Source: Marinovum sp034669705
Lineage (GTDB): Bacteria; Pseudomonadota; Alphaproteobacteria; Rhodobacterales; Rhodobacteraceae
NCBI RefSeq assembly: GCF_034669705.1
Contig: NZ_JAXMOR010000026.1
Location: 3,671 to 67,670, forward strand
Length of the DNA stretch: 64,000 bases
Direction: 5' to 3'
Positions 55,372 to 63,948 of this stretch are shown one piece after another. Position numbers and translations under genes: made by a program. Below the pieces are notes generated by a model, which worked only from the letters and a program-made list of their open reading frames with translations, ran no database searches and was not told the DNA's origin. Each line of letters starts with the position of its first letter. Within the stretch, counting starts at the first letter, position 1.

Positions 55372-57321
55372 GTGACCAAATTGACCAACGCCATGGCGGC
55401 GATCATGACGCTGATTGCGCTCATCTGGGCCGCCGATGCCCTGCGCATGGTGGGCATTGCCGTCTACACCGAGCAATATATCGCGCTGCTGCTGGCGTTT
55501 GCCTTTCCGCTGATCTACCTCACCCTGCCCGCGCGCAGGACCATCGCCCCGGTGCTGGAGGACGACGACGACCACGATCCGATCCAGAGGGATGTGCCGT
55601 GGTATGACGTCGCCGCCGCCGGTCTGGGCTGTGTCCTGTCGCTCTATGTGGTGCTGCGCTTCCCCGACCTGTCGCAGATGACGGCGACACGGCCACTTGA
55701 GGGGCTGATCCCGGCCATCGTGATGATCTGTCTGGTGCTCGAAGGCGTCAGGCGGTCGTCGGGCACGATCATCGCGCTGGTTGTGGTCTCGGCTCTGGTG
55801 CTGGCCTTCGTCGGACACCTGCTTCCGACGTCGATCTCGGGGCGCAAGATCCTGCCCGACCATTTTGCCTATTTCCTGCTCTGGGACTCGACTGCGATCC
55901 TCGGGCCGGTGCTGACGATCGTGACCACCATCGTGGTGTCCTTCGTGTTCTTCGGCACGGTGCTGTTCAAGACCGGCGGGGCGGCGTTCTTTACCGATGC
56001 CTCCGCCAGCCTGATGGGCCGTTACCGGGGCGGGCAGGCCAAGATCTCCATCATGGGCTCGTCGCTCTTCGGCACCATCTCGGGCTCCGTCGTGGCCAAT
56101 GTGGTGACAACCGGCGTGGTCACCATCCCGATGATGAAAAAGGCCGGGTTCCGCGCGCAACTGGCCGGCGCGATCGAGGCGGTGGCCTCGACCGGCGGCC
56201 AATTGCTGCCGCCGGTGATGGGCGTCACGGCGTTTCTGATGGCGGAGTTCCTGCAAGTGCAGTTCGCAGCCGTCGCGCTGGCGGCGCTGGTGCCGGCGCT
56301 CCTGTTTTATGTCGCGCTGTTCATTCAGGCCGATCTGGAGGCCGCGCGCGCCAATATGCGCGGGCTCGACCCCAGCGAAATCCCTGACGGGCGAAAGCTT
56401 CTGAAGGTAGGCTGGTATTTCCCGATCCCGTTTGTCGTGCTGATCGTGGTGCTGTTTGTCCTCAAGTATCGGCCGGAAACGGCGGCACTTCTGGCAACCG
56501 CGTCGATCTTTGCGACCGTCCTCATCTTCGGCTTTCGCGGCAAACGCCCGAGCCTTGCCCAATGGTTCTTCATCTTTCGCGATACCGGGCTCAAGGTGCT
56601 GGACATTCTCATGGTGGCCGCAGCCGCAGGGATCGTGATTGCGACGCTCAACTACACCGGGCTGGGGTTCGGGCTGACGCTGGCGATGGTCCACCTGTCG
56701 GGCGGCAGCCTCGTCGCCCTGCTCGCGATTTCGGCGGTGGCCTGCATCATCCTGGGCATGGGGATGCCGACCACGGGGGTCTATATCCTACTGGCGACGC
56801 TGATCGCGCCCGCGCTGATCCAGATGGGCGTGGAGCCGATGGCGGCGCATCTTTTCATCCTCTATTTCGGCTGCCTGTCGATGATCACGCCGCCGGTCGC
56901 CATCGGTGCCTTTGCCGCCGCCAACATCGCCCGCGCCGACCCGCTGGCCACAGGGTTCGAGGCCGTGCGCTTCGGTTGGGCGGTTTTCGTGATCCCGTTC
57001 CTGTTCGTGATGTCGCCCAGTCTCTTGCTGCAGGGGCCTGCCGGGCTGATCGCCTTCGACATTGCCACCGCCGTCGCGGGTGTCGCCATGGGGTCGGTCG
57101 GGGTTATCGGCTATGGGTTGCGCCGGCTTGGCCTTGTCGCAAGGGCGCTGCACCTCGTGGCGTCGCTGTGCCTTCTGATGCCGCTGAAAGACGTGGCATG
57201 GGGCGGTACCGCCAATGCCGTGGGCATCGCGCTCGGGCTGGCGATCCTTGGGTGGCAGGTCTTTGGCCCGTCGGTGCCCGGCCGTGCGCGCCTGCGGTCC
57301 GGAACCGAAGGCCCGCGCTGA
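55372..57321 (+). CDS. TRAP transporter, fused 4TM/12TM permease
   Basis: 649 residues with GTG start. N-terminal four-helix (DctQ-like) part, then a DctM-like part with SSLFGTISGSVVANVVTTGVVTIPMMKKAG and IILGMGMPTTGVYILLATLIAP. The fused layout is the one normally paired with TAXI binding proteins. Na+-driven import of an organic acid. Confidence 0.92.
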   Translation: MTKLTNAMAAIMTLIALIWAADALRMVGIAVYTEQYIALLLAFAFPLIYLTLPARRTIAPVLEDDDDHDPIQRDVPWYDVAAAGLGCVLSLYVVLRFPDLSQMTATRPLEGLIPAIVMICLVLEGVRRSSGTIIALVVVSALVLAFVGHLLPTSISGRKILPDHFAYFLLWDSTAILGPVLTIVTTIVVSFVFFGTVLFKTGGAAFFTDASASLMGRYRGGQAKISIMGSSLFGTISGSVVANVVTTGVVTIPMMKKAGFRAQLAGAIEAVASTGGQLLPPVMGVTAFLMAEFLQVQFAAVALAALVPALLFYVALFIQADLEAARANMRGLDPSEIPDGRKLLKVGWYFPIPFVVLIVVLFVLKYRPETAALLATASIFATVLIFGFRGKRPSLAQWFFIFRDTGLKVLDILMVAAAAGIVIATLNYTGLGFGLTLAMVHLSGGSLVALLAISAVACIILGMGMPTTGVYILLATLIAPALIQMGVEPMAAHLFILYFGCLSMITPPVAIGAFAAANIARADPLATGFEAVRFGWAVFVIPFLFVMSPSLLLQGPAGLIAFDIATAVAGVAMGSVGVIGYGLRRLGLVARALHLVASLCLLMPLKDVAWGGTANAVGIALGLAILGWQVFGPSVPGRARLRSGTEGPR

Positions 57322-57325
57322 GACG

Positions 57326-58234
57326 TCAGTCGGCCGAGCCGGGCAGGTCGACCGCGACCTGATGGAACAGCCGCGCCAGCGTGGTCGGCGCCCGGTCGCT
57401 GCGTGTGAGGATGCCAAAGACCCGGGGGGCCAGCGGGTGCGCGATCTCGACGCATTTCAGCAACCCGAGTTCAAGCTCATCGCGGATGAGCTGCTCTGAC
57501 AGCAGCGAGATCGCATCGGTCATCCGCACGATCTTGAGCAGGGTGGCGATGGTCGAGGTTTCGATCAGCCGTTTCGGCAAGGCCCAGCCGCTCGTCACAT
57601 AGAGCGCCTCGATCTGCTTGCGAAACGTGCCGCCACTTGGCGGCAGCGCCCAGACCTCGTCGTGCAATGTATCCAGTGACAGGCTGCCGTGGCGGGCCAG
57701 GGGATTTTCGGGCCGCATCGCCAGAACCGTTTTGGCCTCGAAGAGCGGCGTGAAGTCATAAGCGCCGTCGTCCGCAACCTGCCCGCTGGCGCACACGCAG
57801 ACATCAAGCGCGCCGCGATCAAGCTGATCGATCAGGGCCTCGTCCGTGTCTTCGACAATCTCGAACTCCACATCCCTGGTCTGGGCCAGGATGCGCGATA
57901 TCGTGTCGGGGATGATGTTGCTGGTGGCAAGCGGGGTGCCGCCAATGCGCAGCTTTCCCGTGATGCCCTGCGTGGCAAGGTCGATGTCGTGCACCACCGC
58001 GGCAATCAAGGCGTCCACCTCTTCGGATCGCTGGGCAAGAAGACGCCCGGGCTCGGTCAGGACAGCCCCGTTGCGCCCGCGTTCCACCAGCGTGACCTTG
58101 AGGATGTCCTCAAGCCGCTGGATGCTGAGCGACAGCGCCGGTTGCGACAGCCCGAGCGCCCTGGCCGCGCTGACAAATGTGCCGTGACGGCCGACCGCGG
58201 CCAGATGCCTGAGATGGCGGGAGTCCAGGTTCAT
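57326..58234 (-). CDS. LysR family transcriptional regulator
   Basis: 302 residues. N-terminal helix-turn-helix (RHLRHLAAVGRHGTFVSAARALGLSQPALSLSIQRLEDILK, about 6-46) and a type II binding-fold effector domain starting near GKLRIGGTPLATSNIIP. Ends 4 bp from the TRAP permease gene (convergent) and is divergent from the dehydrogenase gene. The 37-bp motif at its own promoter and at the TRAP promoter is its probable target. Confidence 0.92.
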   Translation of the reverse strand: MNLDSRHLRHLAAVGRHGTFVSAARALGLSQPALSLSIQRLEDILKVTLVERGRNGAVLTEPGRLLAQRSEEVDALIAAVVHDIDLATQGITGKLRIGGTPLATSNIIPDTISRILAQTRDVEFEIVEDTDEALIDQLDRGALDVCVCASGQVADDGAYDFTPLFEAKTVLAMRPENPLARHGSLSLDTLHDEVWALPPSGGTFRKQIEALYVTSGWALPKRLIETSTIATLLKIVRMTDAISLLSEQLIRDELELGLLKCVEIAHPLAPRVFGILTRSDRAPTTLARLFHQVAVDLPGSAD

Positions 58235-58243
58235 TAGCGCTGG

Positions 58244-58280
58244 TTATGGAAATGGGTCATTTTCCAATTGGCGCAAATAG
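58244..58280. promoter_or_regulatory. bipartite LysR-type motif, copy 2 (lysR / dehydrogenase divergent region)
   Basis: TTATGGAAAT, 9 bp, then TCCAATTGGCGCAAATAG, in the 138-bp region between lysR and the D-2-hydroxyacid dehydrogenase. Identical in 27 of 28 specified positions to the copy at 54184. Confidence 0.75.
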
Positions 58281-58372
58281 GTCCGGGCATGTCAAGTTTC
58301 CCGCGTCGGACCCGTGACATTGCGGTTTGCTTGTCCGATCCGGTGGCGATTTTGACAGGACAGGAGGCTGGT

Positions 58373-59335
58373 ATGACAGGTGCGTCCGGCAGGAAGACGG
58401 TCCTGATCCGGGATACGGAGGCGGACTGGTATGCCGAACAGTTCAGCACACGTTGTCCGGGCTTTGACTATCTCAGCGCCACCGACAACGAGACAGCCTT
58501 GCGGCATGCACCCGCGGCGCAGGTCGTCATCGGGCTGGCTCCGGTGTTAGTCCCGGATCTGTTCGCCGCCGCGCCGCGGCTGGAATGGGTGCAGGCGCTG
58601 ACCACCGGCGTGGACAATCTGCTGGCGATGAAGACCCTGAAGCGCGACGTGACGCTGACCAACTGCAGCGGCTTTCATGGCCCGCAGATGTCGGAACTGG
58701 CCTTCCTCATGATGCTGAGCCTGAACCGGAACGCCCAGCGGATGACCCGCAATCAGGCCGCCAGAACGTGGGAGCGCTGGCCCCAGCGTTTGCTGTTGAA
58801 CAAGACCGTGACGATCCTCGGGGTGGGTGCGATCGCCGAGGAACTGGCCAGCCGATGCAACGCCTTCGGCATGACCGTCACAGGCGTTTCGGACGGGCGC
58901 GAGACCGTACCGGGATTTGCCCGGATGTACCGCCGTCAGGCGCTTCACGACGCGGTGGCGACGTGCGATTTCCTGGTCGTCCTGACGCCCTACAGCCCCG
59001 ACACCCATCATATCGTGGACGCAGGGGTTTTCGCGGCGATGCCCGAGCATGCGTTTCTGATCAACATCTCGAGGGGCGGGTGCGTCGACGAGGCCGCGCT
59101 CCTGCACGCGCTCACGAACCGAGAGATCGCAGGCGCCGGTCTGGATGTCTTTGCCAGCGAACCGCTTGATCCGCAGGACCCGCTCTGGTCTGCCCCGAAT
59201 GTCCTGATCACGCCGCATATCGGCGGGATGTCAGATATCTATCGCCAACAGGCCATGCCGCTGGTCGCCGCGAACCTGAACGCCTATGCGGCGCACGGGG
59301 CGTCGGCGCTGAATGGCCTGATCACCCGCAGCTGA
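58373..59335 (+). CDS. D-2-hydroxyacid dehydrogenase
   Basis: 320 residues from ATG 58373 (CAGGAGG upstream; the frame is open further up but non-coding). NAD-binding GVGAIAEELASR, catalytic Arg in INISRGGCVDEAAL, Glu in FASEPLDPQ, His in ITPHIGGM: the complete Arg-Glu-His triad. Interconverts a 2-hydroxy acid and the 2-keto acid. Divergent from lysR and co-regulated with the TAXI-TRAP importer, so the imported substrate is probably a 2-hydroxy or 2-keto acid. Confidence 0.9.
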   Translation: MTGASGRKTVLIRDTEADWYAEQFSTRCPGFDYLSATDNETALRHAPAAQVVIGLAPVLVPDLFAAAPRLEWVQALTTGVDNLLAMKTLKRDVTLTNCSGFHGPQMSELAFLMMLSLNRNAQRMTRNQAARTWERWPQRLLLNKTVTILGVGAIAEELASRCNAFGMTVTGVSDGRETVPGFARMYRRQALHDAVATCDFLVVLTPYSPDTHHIVDAGVFAAMPEHAFLINISRGGCVDEAALLHALTNREIAGAGLDVFASEPLDPQDPLWSAPNVLITPHIGGMSDIYRQQAMPLVAANLNAYAAHGASALNGLITRS

Positions 59336-59346
59336 ATGGAACCGTC

Positions 59347-60525
59347 ATGACCACGATCTCTCCGATCACGGATACGGAAATGAACCGACGCTGGGATGTC
59401 GCGCGCGATGTCATGGCGCAAACCCGCGTCGACGCCATCGTCATGCAGGCCCGCGAGGACTGGATGGGGGGCTACGTGCGGTGGTTCACCGATGTGCCCG
59501 CGCTGAACGGTTATCCCCGAACGGTCATCTTCTATGCTGACAGGCCGATGACGGTGGTCGAAATGGGCGCCTTCGGCTCGGTGCGCAATCTCGGCGGCTC
59601 CGACGCCGAGATGCGCGGTGTCGACAAGATCTTCTGCACGCCCTCCTTCGTCAGCATCCTGTCGACGCTCGAAGACGATGCCGACCTGGTGGTGGCCGAC
59701 CTGTCGCGGAATGGGGTCAAGACCGTTGGGCTGCTGGCCGGCGCGGCGCTTCCGCATGCGCTGATGAGACGGCTGGAGGCGATGGCGCCCGGCGTCGCGG
59801 TGAAGGATGTCACCGATGCACTGGATCGCGTCAAGGCGGTCAAGAGTGCGGAAGAAATCGCGCTGATACACGCGACCGCGGCGCTGCAGGATCAGGTTTT
59901 CGCCGAGGTCTGCGACTTCATCCGGCCTGGTCTGACAGATCGGGACGTGATGGCTCGTGCCGAAGCTGTCGGCCGCCGGCTGGGCAGCGATCAGGGGATC
60001 TACCTAGGGTGCTCCGCGCCGATGGGCACGCCGTCCCGCTTCAAGGGCCGGCATTTCCAGCAACGGAACCTGGCGCCGGGCGATCACCTGTCGATGCTGA
60101 TCGAAGTCAACGGTCCGGGCGGGCTTTACCTGGAAATTGCCCGGACGATGGTTCTGGGCGCCGCTGACGATCACCTGTTGCAGGCGTTCGAGAACGTGCG
60201 CGAGGCCCAGGATCATTCGTTGTCACTGATGGTTCCCGGCGCGCTTCCGGCCGAGATTTTCGCAAGTCACAACCGCTGGATGGCCGAGCGCGGTCTGCCC
60301 GAGGAAAACAGGCTCTATGCCCATGGACAGGGCTGCGAGATGGTCGAACGTCCGCTGATCCGGCAGGATGAGACGTTGCCATTGGCAGAGGGCATGCTTT
60401 TGGCTGTACACCCGGGCTATGACGATGGCCGGGTCTTTGCTGTGATTTGTGACAACTACATGATCGAAGCGGACGGTCCCGGCCCGTGTCTTCACAAGAC
60501 GGAAAAGAAAGTTTTCGAACTCTGA
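59347..60525 (+). CDS. M24 (creatinase/Xaa-Pro peptidase fold) protein with altered metal site
   Basis: 392 residues: creatinase-like N-terminal domain and a pita-bread C-terminal domain. The metal site of M24 aminopeptidases (Asp, Asp, His, Glu, Glu) is changed: by my alignment the first two Asp positions read Glu253 (LIEVNG) and Glu263 (YLEIAR), His326 (YAHGQG) is kept, the first Glu position is His355 (AVHPGY), and Glu374 is present. Probably not a standard dimetal peptidase; a creatinase-like hydrolase or lyase is possible. 11 bp after the dehydrogenase, same operon. Confidence 0.8.
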   Translation: MTTISPITDTEMNRRWDVARDVMAQTRVDAIVMQAREDWMGGYVRWFTDVPALNGYPRTVIFYADRPMTVVEMGAFGSVRNLGGSDAEMRGVDKIFCTPSFVSILSTLEDDADLVVADLSRNGVKTVGLLAGAALPHALMRRLEAMAPGVAVKDVTDALDRVKAVKSAEEIALIHATAALQDQVFAEVCDFIRPGLTDRDVMARAEAVGRRLGSDQGIYLGCSAPMGTPSRFKGRHFQQRNLAPGDHLSMLIEVNGPGGLYLEIARTMVLGAADDHLLQAFENVREAQDHSLSLMVPGALPAEIFASHNRWMAERGLPEENRLYAHGQGCEMVERPLIRQDETLPLAEGMLLAVHPGYDDGRVFAVICDNYMIEADGPGPCLHKTEKKVFEL

Positions 60526-60982
60526 CCCGCAGCGCGCCGGCCGGCGGCCTGTCTTCCTTCGGCAAACTGGTCAAAATGCAGGACCACCTCTGGTAGAGCT
60601 CACGCTCACGTGCTCTTCGTGCCAGATATTTAGTTGCAGAGTGTTCCAGCGCAACCCGCCAAGATCATGGTTTTGTTTGTGTTTTTCATTCTGCTTTGCT
60701 AATTTGGCGAAGAGCTACTTAAGAGAGAAAACCCCTCGGGTTCAATCAAGGCTCACGCATCGAATTAAGCTCTCGAGCAACTTCGTATTCTCCGTTCTTT
60801 TCCGTGAGCGTCCGGACGATGTTGGCCGAGAAGTTTCGATGCATGGCCGCGCCACGTAGCATGATGCCCCGAGACCGCCCGAGGAATGTCGCTTGATCGT
60901 CCCCAGTTTCTCTGGACTGAACATGAGAGCGTCGGCCAAGCGGTCGCCTCAGGATGAGGCTGTGTTCTGCGGCAATGTTGAA
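60526..60982. other. gene-free region before the attachment site
   Basis: About 460 bp with AT-richer stretches (around 60620-60790) and no reading frame that I can support. It leads to the tRNA fragment at 60983 and is probably old chromosomal spacer at the edge of an integrated element. Confidence 0.45.
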
Positions 60983-61028
60983 TGGTGACCCCGGCAGGAT
61001 TCGAACCTGCAACCTGACCCTTAGGAGG
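60983..61028 (-). other. tRNA-Arg(CCT) 3' fragment, probable attachment site
   Basis: The minus strand reads CCTCCTAAGGGTCAGG, then the T arm GCAGGTTCGAATCCTGC, CGGGGTC and ACCA: the anticodon loop to the CCA end of a tRNA-Arg with anticodon CCT. The 5' half is missing; no GACCCCG acceptor partner is found. Such fragments mark the far end of elements integrated into a tRNA gene. A tyrosine integrase starts 177 bp away. With this orientation the element should extend to the right, with the intact tRNA-Arg at its other end. Confidence 0.75.
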
Positions 61029-61204
61029 CAATATAACGCTCTTCGATATCACCTGATATCACCCTGTAATGCAATGATTTTATTGAATATTTCTCCTTCG
61101 CAACACAGGGATCGGCCAATATCACTCACAATCCAAACCGTTCGCAAACAGTTCGAACCCGCTCCGGACAGTTTGGACAGTGGTAGACTCGAAGAGGAAC
61201 AAAC

Positions 61205-62434
61205 GTGCCAGAACAAGATTTCCAACCGTCGCTCAATGTTACCGAAAAACTGACCGAGACTCGCCTCAAAGCCAAGAGATGGGAAGGCAAATCATATCAG
61301 GTCCGGGACGCATCTCTTCCAGGATTCTTTGCGGAAGTGAACAAGAACCGAACATCCTTGAAAATTCAAGCCGACCTTTGGGTCGGCGAAACCGGCAGAA
61401 AAATCAAAGTAAGAACCGTTCGGCACACATTAGGTCAAGTAGGCGAGATCCCTCTGACACAGGCCAAGCTCCTTGCCGCCGAGTATCTTCACAAAATCAA
61501 AGCTGGCATAGACCCTTTCGCTACTGAGAAGGCGCCTATCCACCACTGGTCTCACAGAGAACTCATCGAAAACTATATAGATGAGTGTATCGATCGAGAC
61601 TTAAGAGACGCGACAGTCAATGGCTATCGAAAATCTCACAGACTTTATCTTTCGGACTGGGATAGCAAGCCTGCGAATTCCATAAAAAAATCTGATGCGC
61701 GTCTGCTCTTCAAGAAACTTACAGAGAGCAATGGCAAAATCGCAGCCAATAAGGCCATGAGGCTTATGTCGGCTGCTCACAACTGGGCCAAACGCCTTGA
61801 CGATGAGAACATACATTTCGACATCAACCCGATCGAGGGTGTCACACTCCACACAGAAAGAGGTAAGAACAGGTCTTTGCTGCCCGAGGAGCTGCCTTCT
61901 TGGAAGGATAAACTGGACGCCTTGGAGAACCCAATTCGGCGTGAAATGCACTATATCAACCTTTACTCGGGGCTAAGAACCAGGACCATCCTGCAAACCC
62001 AAAAAGACTGGATTGACAAAAGAAATAGCGTCATTCACTTCCCCGGCCACGCAATGAAGAGCAGGCGGGATTTTGACATGCCAATGTCTCGACAAATACT
62101 ACATCACGTTGAAAGGGCGCTCAACTTCAGCGACACATTATTTCCCGGCTCTCCATGGCTTTTCCCGACTTGGTCAAGAAAAGACAAGAAGATCATTCAC
62201 TCCGCAGTGATAAGAGAAAAGACCATGCCAAGTTTGACGGGCAGAATACTGCGTAAAACGCACCGCACATTCGCAGAACGCATCAAAATCAGCAAAGTCA
62301 ACGCGCGGCTTCTGTTAGACCACGCCGTTCCTGACATCGACGGAGTTTACATCGATGACCAAGCGCTATTCCAGCCATTGATGAGAGACCAGCAAGCGAT
62401 CTCAGATGAAATCGAGAAAAATCTGCAGCTTTAA
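61205..62434 (+). CDS. tyrosine-type site-specific recombinase/integrase
   Basis: 409 residues, GTG start after AGAGGAAC. N-terminal arm-binding region (about 20-110, TLGQVGEIPLTQAKLLAAEYLHKIKAG resembles the integrase DUF4102-like domain), core-binding SAM-like domain, catalytic domain with box I Arg in SGLRTRT, box II region LRKTHRTFAERI, LLDH, and nucleophile Tyr in GVYIDD. Box II reads RKTH where HxxR is usual. Base composition is clearly lower in GC than the neighbours, indicating transfer. Lies beside the tRNA-Arg fragment. Confidence 0.88.
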   Translation: MPEQDFQPSLNVTEKLTETRLKAKRWEGKSYQVRDASLPGFFAEVNKNRTSLKIQADLWVGETGRKIKVRTVRHTLGQVGEIPLTQAKLLAAEYLHKIKAGIDPFATEKAPIHHWSHRELIENYIDECIDRDLRDATVNGYRKSHRLYLSDWDSKPANSIKKSDARLLFKKLTESNGKIAANKAMRLMSAAHNWAKRLDDENIHFDINPIEGVTLHTERGKNRSLLPEELPSWKDKLDALENPIRREMHYINLYSGLRTRTILQTQKDWIDKRNSVIHFPGHAMKSRRDFDMPMSRQILHHVERALNFSDTLFPGSPWLFPTWSRKDKKIIHSAVIREKTMPSLTGRILRKTHRTFAERIKISKVNARLLLDHAVPDIDGVYIDDQALFQPLMRDQQAISDEIEKNLQL

Positions 62435-62937
62435 GAAACCCTCACGAGCACAGTATCAATTGAGCCACCTGGACAAAGTACTCCATTTTGGCGGACTTCT
62501 GCTTGGGTCTACAGATTATTTGTCATGATCGCATTAGCAATAATGGATGGGTGCCGAGAATGCGGAAATCTCGGCACCCGTTCACATATAAGATGCGCGT
62601 TAGACTATTCCCCGGCTTCTCTGTCACGCTCCATCCATTCGCGAACTTCATCCTCTCTGTACTGCGGGAATAGCCCGCCTCGGGTGGCAGCGTCGTCGTC
62701 GGTGAGCCTGCGAAGCCGCTTTACCTCCACGCGACTGATAGCACATCCTTGCGGATGTCGGTCGAGTCCGGCGGCCGTTTTCTTCGGATTGCCTAAGGCA
62801 TAGACGGCACCTGACACTGTGCGGGCGGTCGAAGGTAGCGCCCCCCCCGGTGCGTCGTGTCAGAAGACAGGATCAAGCTGTCAATCGGCAGGCAATCTTG
62901 ACCCCCTTATGGAGTGCGCCCCTCGGGGTGGACACGA
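62435..62937. other. spacer between integrase and IS3 remnant
   Basis: About 500 bp. A 70-codon minus-strand frame (62605-62817) has a plausible protein-like composition (VYALGNPKKTAAGLDRHPQG, RLTDDDAATRGGLFPQYRE) and could be the tail of a truncated gene, but I recognise no family. The stretch 62897-62915 (TTGACCCCCTTATGGAG) resembles IS-end sequence. Confidence 0.35.
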
Positions 62938-63898
62938 TCACGCGGCGGTTTTGACAGGTGTGCGGGCGTTGCGGTCCTCGAACTGTGCGGGGCTGAAATA
63001 CCCCAAGGCTGAATGCAGGCGACGCGTGTTGTAAGCTTCGATGAAGCGGGGCACGCCGTCGGCCACATCCTCGAACGTTTCGTATTCCATCAGATAGGCA
63101 TCTTCCACCTTGAGCGTCTTCATGAAGCTCTCAGCCTGGGCATTGTCGTAGGGATTGCCGCGCCGGCTCATGGAGCCGACGAAGCCGTGTTCCGCGAGCA
63201 GGGCGCGATGCATCTCTGATGCGTATTGCGAGCCGCGGTCCGTGTGAAACACGCAACCGGGCAAAGGCCTGCGCAACGCAATCGCCTGGCGAAGCGCCTT
63301 CACGGCGAGGCGCGCATCGATGCCTCGGCCGATCGCATGGCCCACCACGCGGCGGGACCAGGCATCGAGGAGAGAGACCTTGTTCGCCACTGGTTCAAGA
63401 ACAATGGTCGAGCGCGGCGTAGGCGAAGCCACCGGTGATCGTGATGTAGGTCAGGTCGGCCACCCAGAGCTGGTTCGGGCCATGGACCTCGAACCCTTTC
63501 GCGACGAGCGGGAAGATCGGACTATCGTGATCACTGTCGGTCGTGCGGACAAAACGTCTTCGTCGCCGCGGATCCAAATCGTTTTCCTTCATCAGCCGCC
63601 GGACCTTCTTGGCATTCACGATGAAACCGCGGTGACGGAGCTCGGCATCAACGCGGCGGTAGCCATAGCCCTCGAACTCGTCGGTGATGTCGCGAATTTC
63701 GGCCACGATCACCGCATCTGCGGGCCTGCCGATGGGTGCGGCATAGAAACTCGATCGGGCCACCCCCATCAGCTTGCACCCCCGTTGGATCGAGAGGTTG
63801 GCGGGCCGACGGTCGCGGATGTAGGCACGCTTCTCGGCGAGGGTCTGGAGAGTTGACCCCCTTTTAGAAACTCTCTCTCGATGACGTGCCCCCCGCAA
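62938..63898 (-). pseudogene. IS3-family transposase orfB, interrupted
   Basis: Two consecutive frames form one IS3 orfB. The 5' part (63898 to 63395) carries the HTH_21 region (GCKLMGVARSSFYAAP) and the DDE start WVADLTYITITGGFAYAA, then runs into a stop. The 3' part (from about 63385 to 62938) resumes LLDAWSRRVVGHAIG, HTDRGSQYAS, GNPYDNAQAESFMKTLK and the C-terminal SALGYFSPAQFE. An insertion of about 35 bp between them breaks the frame. No orfA is found upstream, so the element is also truncated. Confidence 0.85.
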
Positions 63899-63948
63899 AA
63901 TCCCTCACCATGAAGTAGAGTTTGCCCAACCTATGTAGGAGCAGACGA

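Noticed and set aside
54343..56694. 783-codon minus-strand open frame
   Set aside because: Antisense of the TAXI and TRAP permease genes; His/Gln/Arg-rich shadow translation.
60746..61052. Overlapping short minus-strand frames at the tRNA-Arg fragment
   Set aside because: The protein-like motif (VAGSNPAG) is a translation of the tRNA T arm, common in false annotations near tRNA genes.
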